A stretch of DNA of 64,000 nt from Rhizobium sp. 11515TR. Its GTDB lineage: Bacteria; Pseudomonadota; Alphaproteobacteria; Rhizobiales; Rhizobiaceae. Shown piece after piece: positions 16,592-23,545 of this stretch. Under the pieces are notes generated by a model. It searched no databases. It was not told the DNA's origin and saw nothing but the letters and a program-made list of their open reading frames with translations. Location: contig NZ_CP022998.1 of the NCBI RefSeq assembly GCF_002277895.1, positions 1,779,501 to 1,843,500 of the forward strand, given 5' to 3'. The position numbers and the translations under genes were made by a program. Numbering within the stretch: the first letter of the stretch is position 1; the number at the start of each line of letters is the position of its first letter.

Positions 16592-16951
16592 TCAAGCATC
16601 CGGGTTGAAGTTATGGATCGGCCGCACCTCGATCGCACCGAGCTTGGCGAGCGGAATGCCGGCGGCAATCCGGATCGCGTCGTTCAGATCCTTCGCCTCG
16701 ATCAGGATGAAGCCGCCGAGATGTTCCTTGGTTTCGATGAAGGGGCCGTCCGTCACCGCCGTCTCGCCGTTACGGACCCGTACAGTCACCGCCGATTTTG
16801 GTGACTGTAGCGCTTCGGCTTGGATCATGTTGCCGCTCGCCATCAGGGCGCGGTCATAGGCGAGCGAATCCGCATCGAGCTTTTGCTTTTCCTCCTTGGT
16901 CATGAGGTCGAGCCTCGTGCCATCGAACCAGACCTGGCAGAGATATTTCAT
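16592..16951 (-). CDS. YCII/DGPF-domain protein (first gene of sigma operon)
   Basis: This is a 119-residue YCII protein, MKYLCQVWFDG onward, with VTDGPFIETKEHLGGFILIEA. GAGAGGAG lies 7 bases before the ATG and the sister genes start at the equivalent residue, so 16951 is chosen over an upstream in-frame ATG at 17035, which would run through the candidate promoter. It is the promoter-proximal gene of a four-gene operon ending in the ECF42 sigma factor. The predicted transcript would start near 16980, giving a leader of about 30 bases. Confidence 0.9.
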   Translation of the reverse strand: MKYLCQVWFDGTRLDLMTKEEKQKLDADSLAYDRALMASGNMIQAEALQSPKSAVTVRVRNGETAVTDGPFIETKEHLGGFILIEAKDLNDAIRIAAGIPLAKLGAIEVRPIHNFNPDA

Positions 16952-16987
16952 CGCAGCGTCTCCTCTCTCAATTTGCTGACAGCCATA

Positions 16988-17014
16988 GACGAGCGGCCGC
17001 CAAGCAAATCGACA
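16988..17014 (-). promoter_or_regulatory. Candidate ECF42-dependent promoter of the YCII-sigma operon
   Basis: On the minus strand TGTCGA (17014-17009) is followed after exactly 17 bases by CGTC (16991-16988). This agrees with the TGTCGA / CG(A/T)C pattern that I recall being reported for ECF42 sigma factors. It lies 37 bases before the first YCII start codon. Dependence on the sigma factor is inferred. Confidence 0.65.
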
Positions 17015-17048
17015 TCCCGATCCGCAGCATGACAAAATTTTTTGCGGT

Positions 17049-17075
17049 TGTCGAAAAAGCGCGAGCCCGGTCGAC
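17049..17075 (+). promoter_or_regulatory. Candidate ECF42-dependent promoter of the divergent small membrane protein gene
   Basis: On the plus strand TGTCGA (17049-17054) is followed after exactly 17 bases by CGAC (17072-17075), with the same architecture as the opposite-facing site. It is 32 bases before the GTG start at 17108. The two sites are 34 bases apart, back to back. Confidence 0.6.
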
Positions 17076-17107
17076 CAGTTCCGTCAACACCATAAGGAGA
17101 GACGGAA

Positions 17108-17338
17108 GTGTACAATCTTGAAGCAGCCCTTATCTACCACTGGCAGAAGAAGACCCTGTCGGACGAGGAGCTATTGCAAATGTCAAATCCCGGCGAAGTG
17201 ATTGCTCGCACGGCGATCGGATTTGCCATTTTTGCCGTGATGATCCTTGGTCTGAATTTGTGGGCGACGCCCAACGACCAACGGCCGCAGGTCGCGGCCG
17301 CTTATCAGATGCAATCGGTATCAGCAGAAAAGCAATAG
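17108..17338 (+). CDS. Small single-span membrane protein, divergent to ECF42 operon
   Basis: The 76-residue product has a polar N-terminal part (MYNLEAALIYHWQKKTLSDEELLQM), one hydrophobic span at about residues 33-53 (TAIGFAIFAVMILGLNLWA) and a short polar tail. I do not recognise a family. The start is GTG, with AAGGAGAG 8 bases upstream, a strong ribosome binding site. The position directly behind an ECF42-like promoter facing away from the sigma operon suggests that it is a member of the same regulon, perhaps at the membrane. The stop codon lies in a terminator stem shared with amn. Confidence 0.75.
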   Translation: MYNLEAALIYHWQKKTLSDEELLQMSNPGEVIARTAIGFAIFAVMILGLNLWATPNDQRPQVAAAYQMQSVSAEKQ

Positions 17339-17357
17339 GGTGACGCCCCATTGCTTT
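17329..17357. terminator. Terminator between small membrane protein gene and amn
   Basis: AAAGCAAT (17329-17336) pairs with ATTGCTTT (17350-17357), and GGG (17338-17340) with CCC (17347-17349) extends the stem. It overlaps the stop codon of the small gene and serves either strand. Confidence 0.6.
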
Positions 17358-17370
17358 GCTGGCTCGTGGC

Positions 17371-18873
17371 TTACTGAAATGCAGTTTCGAAGAAGCTGCG
17401 CAGTTTGCGCGAATGCAATGCTTCCGGCGGCATGGCGGCTAGTTTCTGGATGGCGCGGATGCCGATCTGCAGATGCTGATTGACCTGTGTGCGATAGAAG
17501 GCCGTCGCCATGCCGGGCAGCTTCAATTCGCCATGCAATGGCTTGTCCGAAACGCAGAGCAGCGTGCCGTAGGGAACGCGGAAGCGGAAGCCGTTGGCAG
17601 CGATGGTCGCTGATTCCATATCGAGCGCGACCGCGCGGGCCTGCGATAGCCGCTTCACCGGGCCTGCCTGATCGCGCAGTTCCCAGTTGCGGTTGTCGAT
17701 GGTGCCGACCGTGCCCGTGCGCATGATCCGCTTCAGCTCGAAGCCCTCATAGCCGGTGATTTCGGCAACGGCCGCTTCAAGCGCCACCTGCACTTCGGCG
17801 AGCGCCGGGATCGGCACCCAGACCGGCAGGTCGTCGTCGAGAACGTGGTCCTCGCGCATATAGGCATGGGCGAGCACATAGTCGCCGAGCCGCTGGCTGT
17901 TGCGCAGGCCGGCGCAATGGCCGAGCATCAGCCAGGCATGTGGGCGCAGCACCGCCACGTGGTCGGTGATCGTCTTGGCGTTGGATGGGCCGACCCCGAT
18001 ATTGATCATGGTGATGCCGGCATGGCCCTTCTTCTTCAGATGGTAGGCCGGCATTTGTGGCAGCCGCGGCGCGGCCACATCGCCCTCGGGCTGGCTGGAA
18101 CCAGCCTTGGTGATGATGTTGCCCGGTTCGACGAACTCGGTATAGCCGTCGCCGCCGCTCGCCATCAGGTCGCGCGCCCATTTGCAGAACTCGTCGATAT
18201 AGAACTGGTAGTTCGTGAACAGCACGAAATTCTGGAAATGCGCGGCGCTGGTCGCCGTGTAGTGGACGAGGCGGGCCAGCGAATAATCGATGCGCTGCGC
18301 AGTAAATGGCGCAAGCGGCGAGGGCTCGCCCGGCGGCGGGATATATTCGCCGTTGGCGATTTCGTCGTCCGTGGTGTTCAAGTCAGGTGTGTCGAAGAGG
18401 TCGCGCAACGGAATGTCTTCGAAAATGCTCGCGGTTGCTTCCACATGAGCGCCTTCACCGAAGGCGAAATGGATCGGGATGGGCGTCGTCGATTCCGATA
18501 CGACGACCGGAACATTGTGGCTGCGCATCAGCAGCGCCAGCTGTTCCTTGAGATAATGCTTGAAGAGCTGTGGGCGGGTGATTGTCGTCGTGTAGACGCC
18601 GGGCGCCGTCACGTGGCCGTAGGAGAGACGCGAGTCGACATGGCCGAAGCTCGTCGTTTCGATGCTGACCTGCGGATAGAAAGCGCGGTAGCGCGCGGTG
18701 ATCGGCGCACCCTTGGCGAGCTTGGTGAAATTGTCGATCAGGAACGCGGTGTTGCGATCGTAAAGCCCCGTCAGCGCTTCGACGGCCTTGCCCGGATCAT
18801 CGAAGGTCCGCGGCTGGAACGGGCTGGGGGAGGAGATGTCGAGGGGTGAAAAGGGAGAGATTCTGTTGCTCAT
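17371..18873 (-). CDS. amn: AMP nucleosidase
   Basis: This 500-residue protein has the size and layout of bacterial AMP nucleosidase, which splits AMP into adenine and ribose 5-phosphate and so lowers the AMP pool. There is an N-terminal regulatory domain (YPQVSIETTSFGHVDSRLSYG) and a C-terminal nucleoside-phosphorylase-like catalytic domain with INIGVGPSNAKTITDH, MLGHCAGLRNSQRLGDY and AVALDMESATIAANGF (the Glu-Ser of the base/ribose site). It is a cytosolic single gene, convergent with the small membrane protein gene. The upstream region 18874-18992 contains a GTCGTT/AACGAC dyad (18889-18911) of unknown role. Confidence 0.94.
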   Translation of the reverse strand: MSNRISPFSPLDISSPSPFQPRTFDDPGKAVEALTGLYDRNTAFLIDNFTKLAKGAPITARYRAFYPQVSIETTSFGHVDSRLSYGHVTAPGVYTTTITRPQLFKHYLKEQLALLMRSHNVPVVVSESTTPIPIHFAFGEGAHVEATASIFEDIPLRDLFDTPDLNTTDDEIANGEYIPPPGEPSPLAPFTAQRIDYSLARLVHYTATSAAHFQNFVLFTNYQFYIDEFCKWARDLMASGGDGYTEFVEPGNIITKAGSSQPEGDVAAPRLPQMPAYHLKKKGHAGITMINIGVGPSNAKTITDHVAVLRPHAWLMLGHCAGLRNSQRLGDYVLAHAYMREDHVLDDDLPVWVPIPALAEVQVALEAAVAEITGYEGFELKRIMRTGTVGTIDNRNWELRDQAGPVKRLSQARAVALDMESATIAANGFRFRVPYGTLLCVSDKPLHGELKLPGMATAFYRTQVNQHLQIGIRAIQKLAAMPPEALHSRKLRSFFETAFQ

Positions 18874-18992
18874 GCGCCATTATAGAGTGTCGTTGGTTAC
18901 AAGCAAACGACGTTGCAACAGACGGCTCGGATTCTCGCAGCTATTTTTAGAGCCGGTCAATGGCCTGCGCGAGGATCGCGCGCAGGCGTTCT

Positions 18993-19169
18993 TTATTGCA
19001 CTGTCGTGCAATAAGGCGCACCAGTTTGCACGCAGGTGAAGCTTGCGCCGAAGTGCGATTGTGCGCCGCTGCGGCCGCCATGCTCGACCGCAACCGAAAA
19101 GCCGAATGCGAAGACGGCTGCAAACAGCATGATAACAACGAAGCGCCGCGCGATGATGATCGAGTCCAT
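18993..19169 (-). CDS. Small secreted or membrane-anchored hypothetical protein (58 aa)
   Basis: An ATG at 19169 opens a 58-residue frame with a clear signal-like start: MDSIIIARRFVVIMLFAAVF, two arginines then a 15-residue hydrophobic stretch. A short Gly/Ser-rich exported part follows, with two cysteines (FTCVQTGAPYCTTVQ) that could form a disulfide. AAGGA precedes the ATG by only 1-2 bases, so translation efficiency is uncertain. The last two codons and the stop lie in a perfect 9-bp inverted repeat (TTATTGCAC 18993-19001 and GTGCAATAA 19006-19014). I do not recognise the family. The combination of signal sequence and disulfide-ready tail argues for a real gene. Confidence 0.55.
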   Translation of the reverse strand: MDSIIIARRFVVIMLFAAVFAFGFSVAVEHGGRSGAQSHFGASFTCVQTGAPYCTTVQ

Positions 19170-19301
19170 GTCCTTAGCCTACCCGTGCCCTATACTGGAC
19201 ACCGTTTTGCCATGGTCATGCTGAACAGGTGCTGAGATACCGGTTCATCCAGCGTTCATAAATATTACCGGATTCGAATGGTCGAATGAATCTTCCGCAG
19301 G

Positions 19302-19337
19302 CAAATAAAAGCCGCCTGCCAACCGCGGCGGGCAGGC
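19302..19337 (-). terminator. Rho-independent terminator after the DUF2147 gene
   Basis: On the minus strand GCCTGCC (19337-19331) pairs with GGCAGGC (19320-19314), followed by GGCTTTTATTT. It lies about 35 bases after the stop of the DUF2147 gene. Confidence 0.7.
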
Positions 19338-19371
19338 GCAACAGCGCTTTCTGAAATAAGCAGGAGCCGTC

Positions 19372-19710
19372 TTAAAGCTTTGTCCAGGTCTGCGACTTGC
19401 AGAATACTTTCAGCACGCAGCCTTGCATCTTGATCTTGTTGCCGCTGACCGTGCCGGAGCCGCTATAGGTCTTGTCTTCGGAGGGGTCGGTCAGTTCGCC
19501 CGTATAGCTGTTGCCCTTGCCCTGCATCTTGCCGATCTGCTTGCCGGCATATTTGCCTGTCTTCAGCGTCACGCAGTAGCTGTCGCCGCAGGGCGCGATG
19601 GCGGCCGTATCACCGGCAACGGTCTTCCAGTTGCCGACGATCGGTTCTTCGGCAAAGGCCGCATTCGCGCTCAATAGCATTGCAGCAATAAGAATGGTGG
19701 CACGGATCAT
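19372..19710 (-). CDS. Secreted DUF2147 family protein
   Basis: The 112-residue precursor has a Sec signal peptide (MIRATILIAAMLLSANAAFA, cleavage after residue 20), and the mature part begins EEPIVGNWKT. DUF2147 proteins are small beta-rich periplasmic proteins with the G-x-W start and a C-terminal WTKL-type ending as here. Two cysteine pairs (PCGDSYC and GCVLKVFC) suggest disulfides. The start at 19710 is preferred to 19734 because it begins the signal peptide. The function of the family is unknown. It has its own terminator and a palindrome upstream. Confidence 0.85.
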   Translation of the reverse strand: MIRATILIAAMLLSANAAFAEEPIVGNWKTVAGDTAAIAPCGDSYCVTLKTGKYAGKQIGKMQGKGNSYTGELTDPSEDKTYSGSGTVSGNKIKMQGCVLKVFCKSQTWTKL

Positions 19711-20171
19711 GTTCTTATTCCTCCCCGGCGCCATCCGGCTCCATGGCCGGAAACGTGGCGAGATTATCTAACGCGAACGTAAAGGTAAATATGATTTTCG
19801 GAACCCAAATACCCGTTTCTACGGGTATCCGAGCGCCGTCGAAACACGACATCGAATTCAACTGCGCTCTTTTTGTGGTGAAGAAAGAGTTTAAATCCAA
19901 ATCCTAACGAAAGGTAAAACCTGCGCGAAAATCCTTAATTTGCAAGGGAAGCGATGTTTAACAAAATCCCAAGTTTACCAAGCATTTGTACTTTGTTTGC
20001 ATCGAATTAATCATGCATTTTAGGCGTTTTTTGAAGGCCGTCTGCGATAGTGAAGCCATCAAACGAGCGGGGCAACCCGCCGGCCGAAAGAACCGGAAAG
20101 CCGCGCATGACGGCAAGGTTTGGACGGAAAACAGGGCAGATACGAACAGAAGTCAAACAGGGATAATTGCA
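19711..20171. other. Divergent intergenic region with an 8-bp-arm palindrome
   Basis: This 461-base low-GC stretch lies between the DUF2147 gene and the Sel1-like gene. ATACCCGT (19809-19816) and ACGGGTAT (19821-19828) form a perfect dyad around TTCT, about 100 bases upstream of the DUF2147 start. A frame running from 19986 into the Sel1-like gene has no good start signal and no domain. I see no other gene. Confidence 0.5.
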
Positions 20172-20435
20172 ATGGCACGCTTCGAAACGCCGATGTCTGG
20201 AAATGCCATGATGGGTGGTAACAGCGCCGATGCCCTTTGCGAACTGGGCGTGAACTATGCGACCGGCAGGGGCTGCAATGCAGACCTCGTTGCCGCCCAC
20301 AAATGGTTGAATATCGCCGCCATCCGTGGCAGCGAGCGCGCCGCCGAGCTTCGCGCCGACGTCGCCGCGACCTTGACAAAGATGCAGCTCGCAGCAGCGC
20401 TGCGCGCCGCCCGCGAGTGGATGACCACGCACTAG
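20172..20435 (+). CDS. Small Sel1-like repeat protein
   Basis: This 87-residue protein carries one Sel1-like tetratricopeptide unit (ALCELGVNYATGRGCNADLV followed by AAHKWLNIAAIRG) and a C-terminal helix. Sel1 units mediate protein-protein contacts. Short single-unit versions are common in Rhizobium, and their partners are unknown. AGGGA lies 8 bases before the ATG. No signal peptide is seen, so it is probably cytosolic. Its TAG stop is overlapped by the start of an intergenic mosaic repeat. Confidence 0.8.
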   Translation: MARFETPMSGNAMMGGNSADALCELGVNYATGRGCNADLVAAHKWLNIAAIRGSERAAELRADVAATLTKMQLAAALRAAREWMTTH

Positions 20436-20546
20436 AGCCGGATGATTTTAGGTCGAGGCGACCTAAAATCTGAATCCGCTCTAGCATCAAAGAAGTAGAG
20501 CGTGATGTCGTCCGAAAACCGCCTACACTTTTCGGCATCACGCTCT
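20434..20546. repeat. RIME-like intergenic mosaic repeat, variant with two palindromes
   Basis: The first palindrome is GATTTTAGGTCG (20444-20455) with CGACCTAAAATC (20459-20470), and AGAGC/GCTCT form its outer ends. The second is AGAGCGTGATG (20497-20507) with CATCACGCTCT (20536-20546), with CCGAAAA/TTTTCGG inside. The size and two-palindrome layout match Rhizobium intergenic mosaic elements. The left palindrome differs from the three GCAATTCC-type copies elsewhere in this window. Confidence 0.75.
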
Positions 20547-20632
20547 GACGCATGCCGCAAACGATACGACGTATTGACTGATCTCGGAGGGGATGTCGGT
20601 GGTCGATGGAGAGGCGAGCGCCGAAATGATGA

Positions 20633-20668
20633 AAACCGCGACCGGCCGGGACAAGGCAGGCGCGGTTT
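20633..20668 (-). terminator. Terminator after the aminotransferase gene
   Basis: On the minus strand AAACCGCG (20668-20661) pairs with CGCGGTTT (20640-20633) around a 20-base loop and is followed by TTC. It lies 14 bases after the stop at 20682. Confidence 0.5.
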
Positions 20669-20681
20669 CGCCGTTTTAGGC

Positions 20682-21794
20682 TTAACTGATCGCCTTCAGG
20701 ACCTTCGGCAACGCCTCGGCTAGGAGATCGAGATCTTGGCTAAGCCCGACGCTGACGCGGATGCAGCGGTTGAGCGGCGCCACGCCCGGCATGCGGATGA
20801 AGACGCCGTGCTGGATCAGCCCGTCGACGATGGCGCGGGCATAAGTGCCGTCGCGGCCGCAATCGATGGCAACGAAGTTGGTGGCGGAGGCAAGGGGTAC
20901 TAGACCATTGTCGCGGGCGATCGTGCCGATCTCGTCGCGCGCGGTGTGGATTTTACCGATCACCTCGGCGAGATAGGCCTGATCCTTCAGCGCTGCGAGC
21001 GCCGCCACGGTCGCGAGCCTGTTCATACCGAAATGGTTGCGGATTTTGTCGAAAGTCAGCACCGTCTCCGGCGCGCCGATGACATAGCCGACGCGAGCGC
21101 CGGCCAGCCCATAGGCTTTGGAGAAGGTGCGGGTGCGCAAAACATTCGGCAGGTCGATCAGCGTGGAGATATCGGGCAGCGAACTGGCAGGCCCGGTTTC
21201 GCTATAGGCTTCGTCGAGGATCAGCAGGCAGTTTTCCGGCAGCGCGCGGGCAAAGGCGACGATCTTGTCGGCATCCCACCAGCTTCCCATCGGATTGTCG
21301 GGATTGGCGAAATAGACGAGCGGTGCATTCTCGCGCTTCACTGCCTGGAGTAGCCCGTCGAGATCCTCGCGATCGTTGACATAGGGCACGGTAACGAGCC
21401 GGCCGCCGAAGCCAGCGACATGGAAATTGAAGGTCGGATAGCCGCCGAGCGAGGTGACGACGGGCGTACCTGGCTCGATGACCATGCGGGCGATCAGGCC
21501 AAGCAGACTGTCGATGCCTTCGCCGACAGCGATATTGGCCGCCTGCACGCCGAGATGGGCCGCAAGCGCCTGCTTCAGCTCGAAATTTTCCGGATCGTTA
21601 TACATCCAGATATCGCCGGCCCTCTCACGCATGGCCGCAATGACGGAGGGCGCAGGCCCAAAGCCGCTTTCATTGGCGCCGATACGGGCTTTGACCGTCA
21701 GTCCGCGCTGACGCTCCAGCGCCTCAGGGCCGACGAAAGGAACGGTGGAGGGAAGGGCGCTGATCAGCGGCGTGAAGCGCGAGAAGGCGGACAT
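20682..21794 (-). CDS. PLP-dependent aminotransferase, histidinol-phosphate aminotransferase-like
   Basis: The 370-residue class I/II aminotransferase has ARIGANESGFGPAPSV near residue 40 (HisC-type N-E-N/S region), NPDNP at 164-168, LLILDEAYSE near 191 (Asp that binds the PLP nitrogen) and TRTFSKAYGLAGARVGY with the Schiff-base Lys226. It could be a second histidinol-phosphate or aromatic aminotransferase. HisC paralogues are common and the substrate is not decided by these motifs. The frame continues upstream to 22088, but the MSAFSRF start at 21794 begins the family-like sequence. It is divergent from a PurN-like gene 178 bases away. Confidence 0.87.
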   Translation of the reverse strand: MSAFSRFTPLISALPSTVPFVGPEALERQRGLTVKARIGANESGFGPAPSVIAAMRERAGDIWMYNDPENFELKQALAAHLGVQAANIAVGEGIDSLLGLIARMVIEPGTPVVTSLGGYPTFNFHVAGFGGRLVTVPYVNDREDLDGLLQAVKRENAPLVYFANPDNPMGSWWDADKIVAFARALPENCLLILDEAYSETGPASSLPDISTLIDLPNVLRTRTFSKAYGLAGARVGYVIGAPETVLTFDKIRNHFGMNRLATVAALAALKDQAYLAEVIGKIHTARDEIGTIARDNGLVPLASATNFVAIDCGRDGTYARAIVDGLIQHGVFIRMPGVAPLNRCIRVSVGLSQDLDLLAEALPKVLKAIS

Positions 21795-21972
21795 GCTGGC
21801 TTTGTTTCCCGAATTCGGTTGCAGGGTGCGGCAGAATAGGCGCTTGGCGGGTGGTTGCAAGGGCGGAAAGACGCGGCCTTCGGCTCGCGTCGTCGCAATC
21901 ATTGAAAATCCTTGTCTGTTGCCATTAAAGGGAGTCTCGGTCATTGCGAGAGCATCGATCAACGAGGCCCTG

Positions 21973-22572
21973 ATGGATAAGCTCGCAATAGCGTTTCTTG
22001 CATCAAACAATGGAACTTCGTTTCGGGCGGTCAACGAGGCCATCCGAGCGAACACGCTGAACGCAGCCGCCGTCGTGCTAGTTAGCAACAGGGCTTCGTC
22101 CGCAGCACTAGCCTATGCTGAGGCCAATGGTATTCCCTCGTTTCACATTCCGACGAAGGGCAGGGAAGCTGATGCGGACAAACAGCTTCGCGATACGCTT
22201 GTCGCCTGTGGAGCCGACCTCGTTGTCCTATCCGGCTATCTCAAGAAGCTTGGCCCGCTTACGCTAGCCGCGTTTGATGGGCGAATATTGAATGTTCATC
22301 CGGGGCTGCTACCCAAATACGGCGGATCGGGGATGTATGGGCGAAGAGTTCACCAAGCCGTGCTCGACAATCGAGAGACGGAAACAGGCGCAACAATCCA
22401 CCTTGTGGACGGTGAGTATGACCACGGAAGAACTGTGGCCACAACGACCGTTCAAATCCATCCCGACGATAGCGTACTTTCCCTGGAGCAACGGGTCATG
22501 GCCGCGGAATGCGACCTTTTCATCGATCTCATACGCCGCATATCAAGAGGCAGGCTGCGCCTGCCGTTGTAG
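21973..22572 (+). CDS. PurN-like formyltransferase family protein
   Basis: The 199-residue protein has the GART fold: LAIAFLASNNGTSFRAV at the start, ILNVHPGLLPKYGG with the catalytic Asn107 and His109, and GATIHLVDGEYDHG with candidate catalytic Asp146 or Asp150. PurN transfers a formyl group from 10-formyltetrahydrofolate to GAR. Here the usual purM neighbour is absent and the loop SGMYGRRVHQAVL differs from standard PurN, so it may be a paralogue acting on another amine. A frame opening at 21745 overlaps the divergent gene and is not used. Confidence 0.75.
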   Translation: MDKLAIAFLASNNGTSFRAVNEAIRANTLNAAAVVLVSNRASSAALAYAEANGIPSFHIPTKGREADADKQLRDTLVACGADLVVLSGYLKKLGPLTLAAFDGRILNVHPGLLPKYGGSGMYGRRVHQAVLDNRETETGATIHLVDGEYDHGRTVATTTVQIHPDDSVLSLEQRVMAAECDLFIDLIRRISRGRLRLPL

Positions 22573-22696
22573 AACGAGAGTCCATAAAAGGCCGAACGCA
22601 GCCGCCGGCCGCGCTCCGGGGCCGACGACTGCGTGTTCCCTCTAATGCACGGTCGAGTCGGAACGGCAGCAGCTTTTTGGCTGTCGTCGATTCCGG

Positions 22697-23449
22697 TTAC
22701 AAACTTGCCTCAGCCATCCAGAGTTCAGCATCCGCACCGCCCGGAATTCGCAGCGGGGCGGATGGATCGGTGGCTGCCCGCCACACTGCCTCCGCTACGT
22801 CGGGAGCATGGGTCACGGGGCCGGTGTCGTCCTGCACATTTTTTATGAATTGCTGGATCAAGGGCGCATAATCCGGATCGTCCAGACCACGCAAATGTGG
22901 ACGCGCATTCTCCCCAAAGCGAGTTTCCGGCGACCGGCCTGGCAGGACAATATGCACCCGCACGCCAAATGGCTCCATCTCCACCGATAGCGACTCGGTG
23001 AAGGCGTTCACCGCTGCCTTGCTCGCCCGGTAGATCCCAATCACCGGCAGGGTCTTGACCGTCACCGTAGAGGTGACGTTGACGATGACTCCGGCCCGAC
23101 GTTGACGCATCTGGGGTAATACGGCCTGGACCATCGCCAATGTGCCGATCGTATTTGTCTGGAACAGCGACTGCACCGTCTCCGGCGCAGTCAGTTCGAT
23201 TGGTGAGGGCACTCCGAAACCGGCATTGTTGACCAATACGTCTATCGGGCCGGCAGCCTTCACGGCGTCCGCGATGCTTGCCGGATTGGTGACGTCGAGC
23301 GCGAGAATACGCAAGCGTTCGGAAACCGGTAGCAGCTCGGGTTTGGGCGTGCGCATTGTCGCGATGACATCCCACCCTCGTTCAAAAAACAGTTTCGCAG
23401 TCTCCAGGCCGAAGCCAGACGAGCAACCGGTAATCAATATCGTGGACAT
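22697..23449 (-). CDS. Short-chain dehydrogenase/reductase
   Basis: This 250-residue SDR has the Rossmann motif TGCSSGFG (residues about 7-14), DVTNPASIADAV, NNAGFG and the catalytic Ser/Tyr/Lys (NVTSTVT, then YRASK). This is the classical-SDR plan, and the TGCSSGFGLETA start is common in NADP-dependent members. The substrate is unknown. The ATG at 23449 is chosen because it begins directly at the beta-alpha-beta fold. It is divergent from an AraC regulator whose coding start is 96 bases away, so it is probably that regulator's target. Confidence 0.9.
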   Translation of the reverse strand: MSTILITGCSSGFGLETAKLFFERGWDVIATMRTPKPELLPVSERLRILALDVTNPASIADAVKAAGPIDVLVNNAGFGVPSPIELTAPETVQSLFQTNTIGTLAMVQAVLPQMRQRRAGVIVNVTSTVTVKTLPVIGIYRASKAAVNAFTESLSVEMEPFGVRVHIVLPGRSPETRFGENARPHLRGLDDPDYAPLIQQFIKNVQDDTGPVTHAPDVAEAVWRAATDPSAPLRIPGGADAELWMAEASL

Positions 23450-23545
23450 GAGCCTCTCCAAACAAAAGGAATGAGGCATGGTAGTGACCGGGCGAGAGAC
23501 TTTATATATGCTATAGTCTCCATTTCTTTAGCGTTAGTCCTGATT

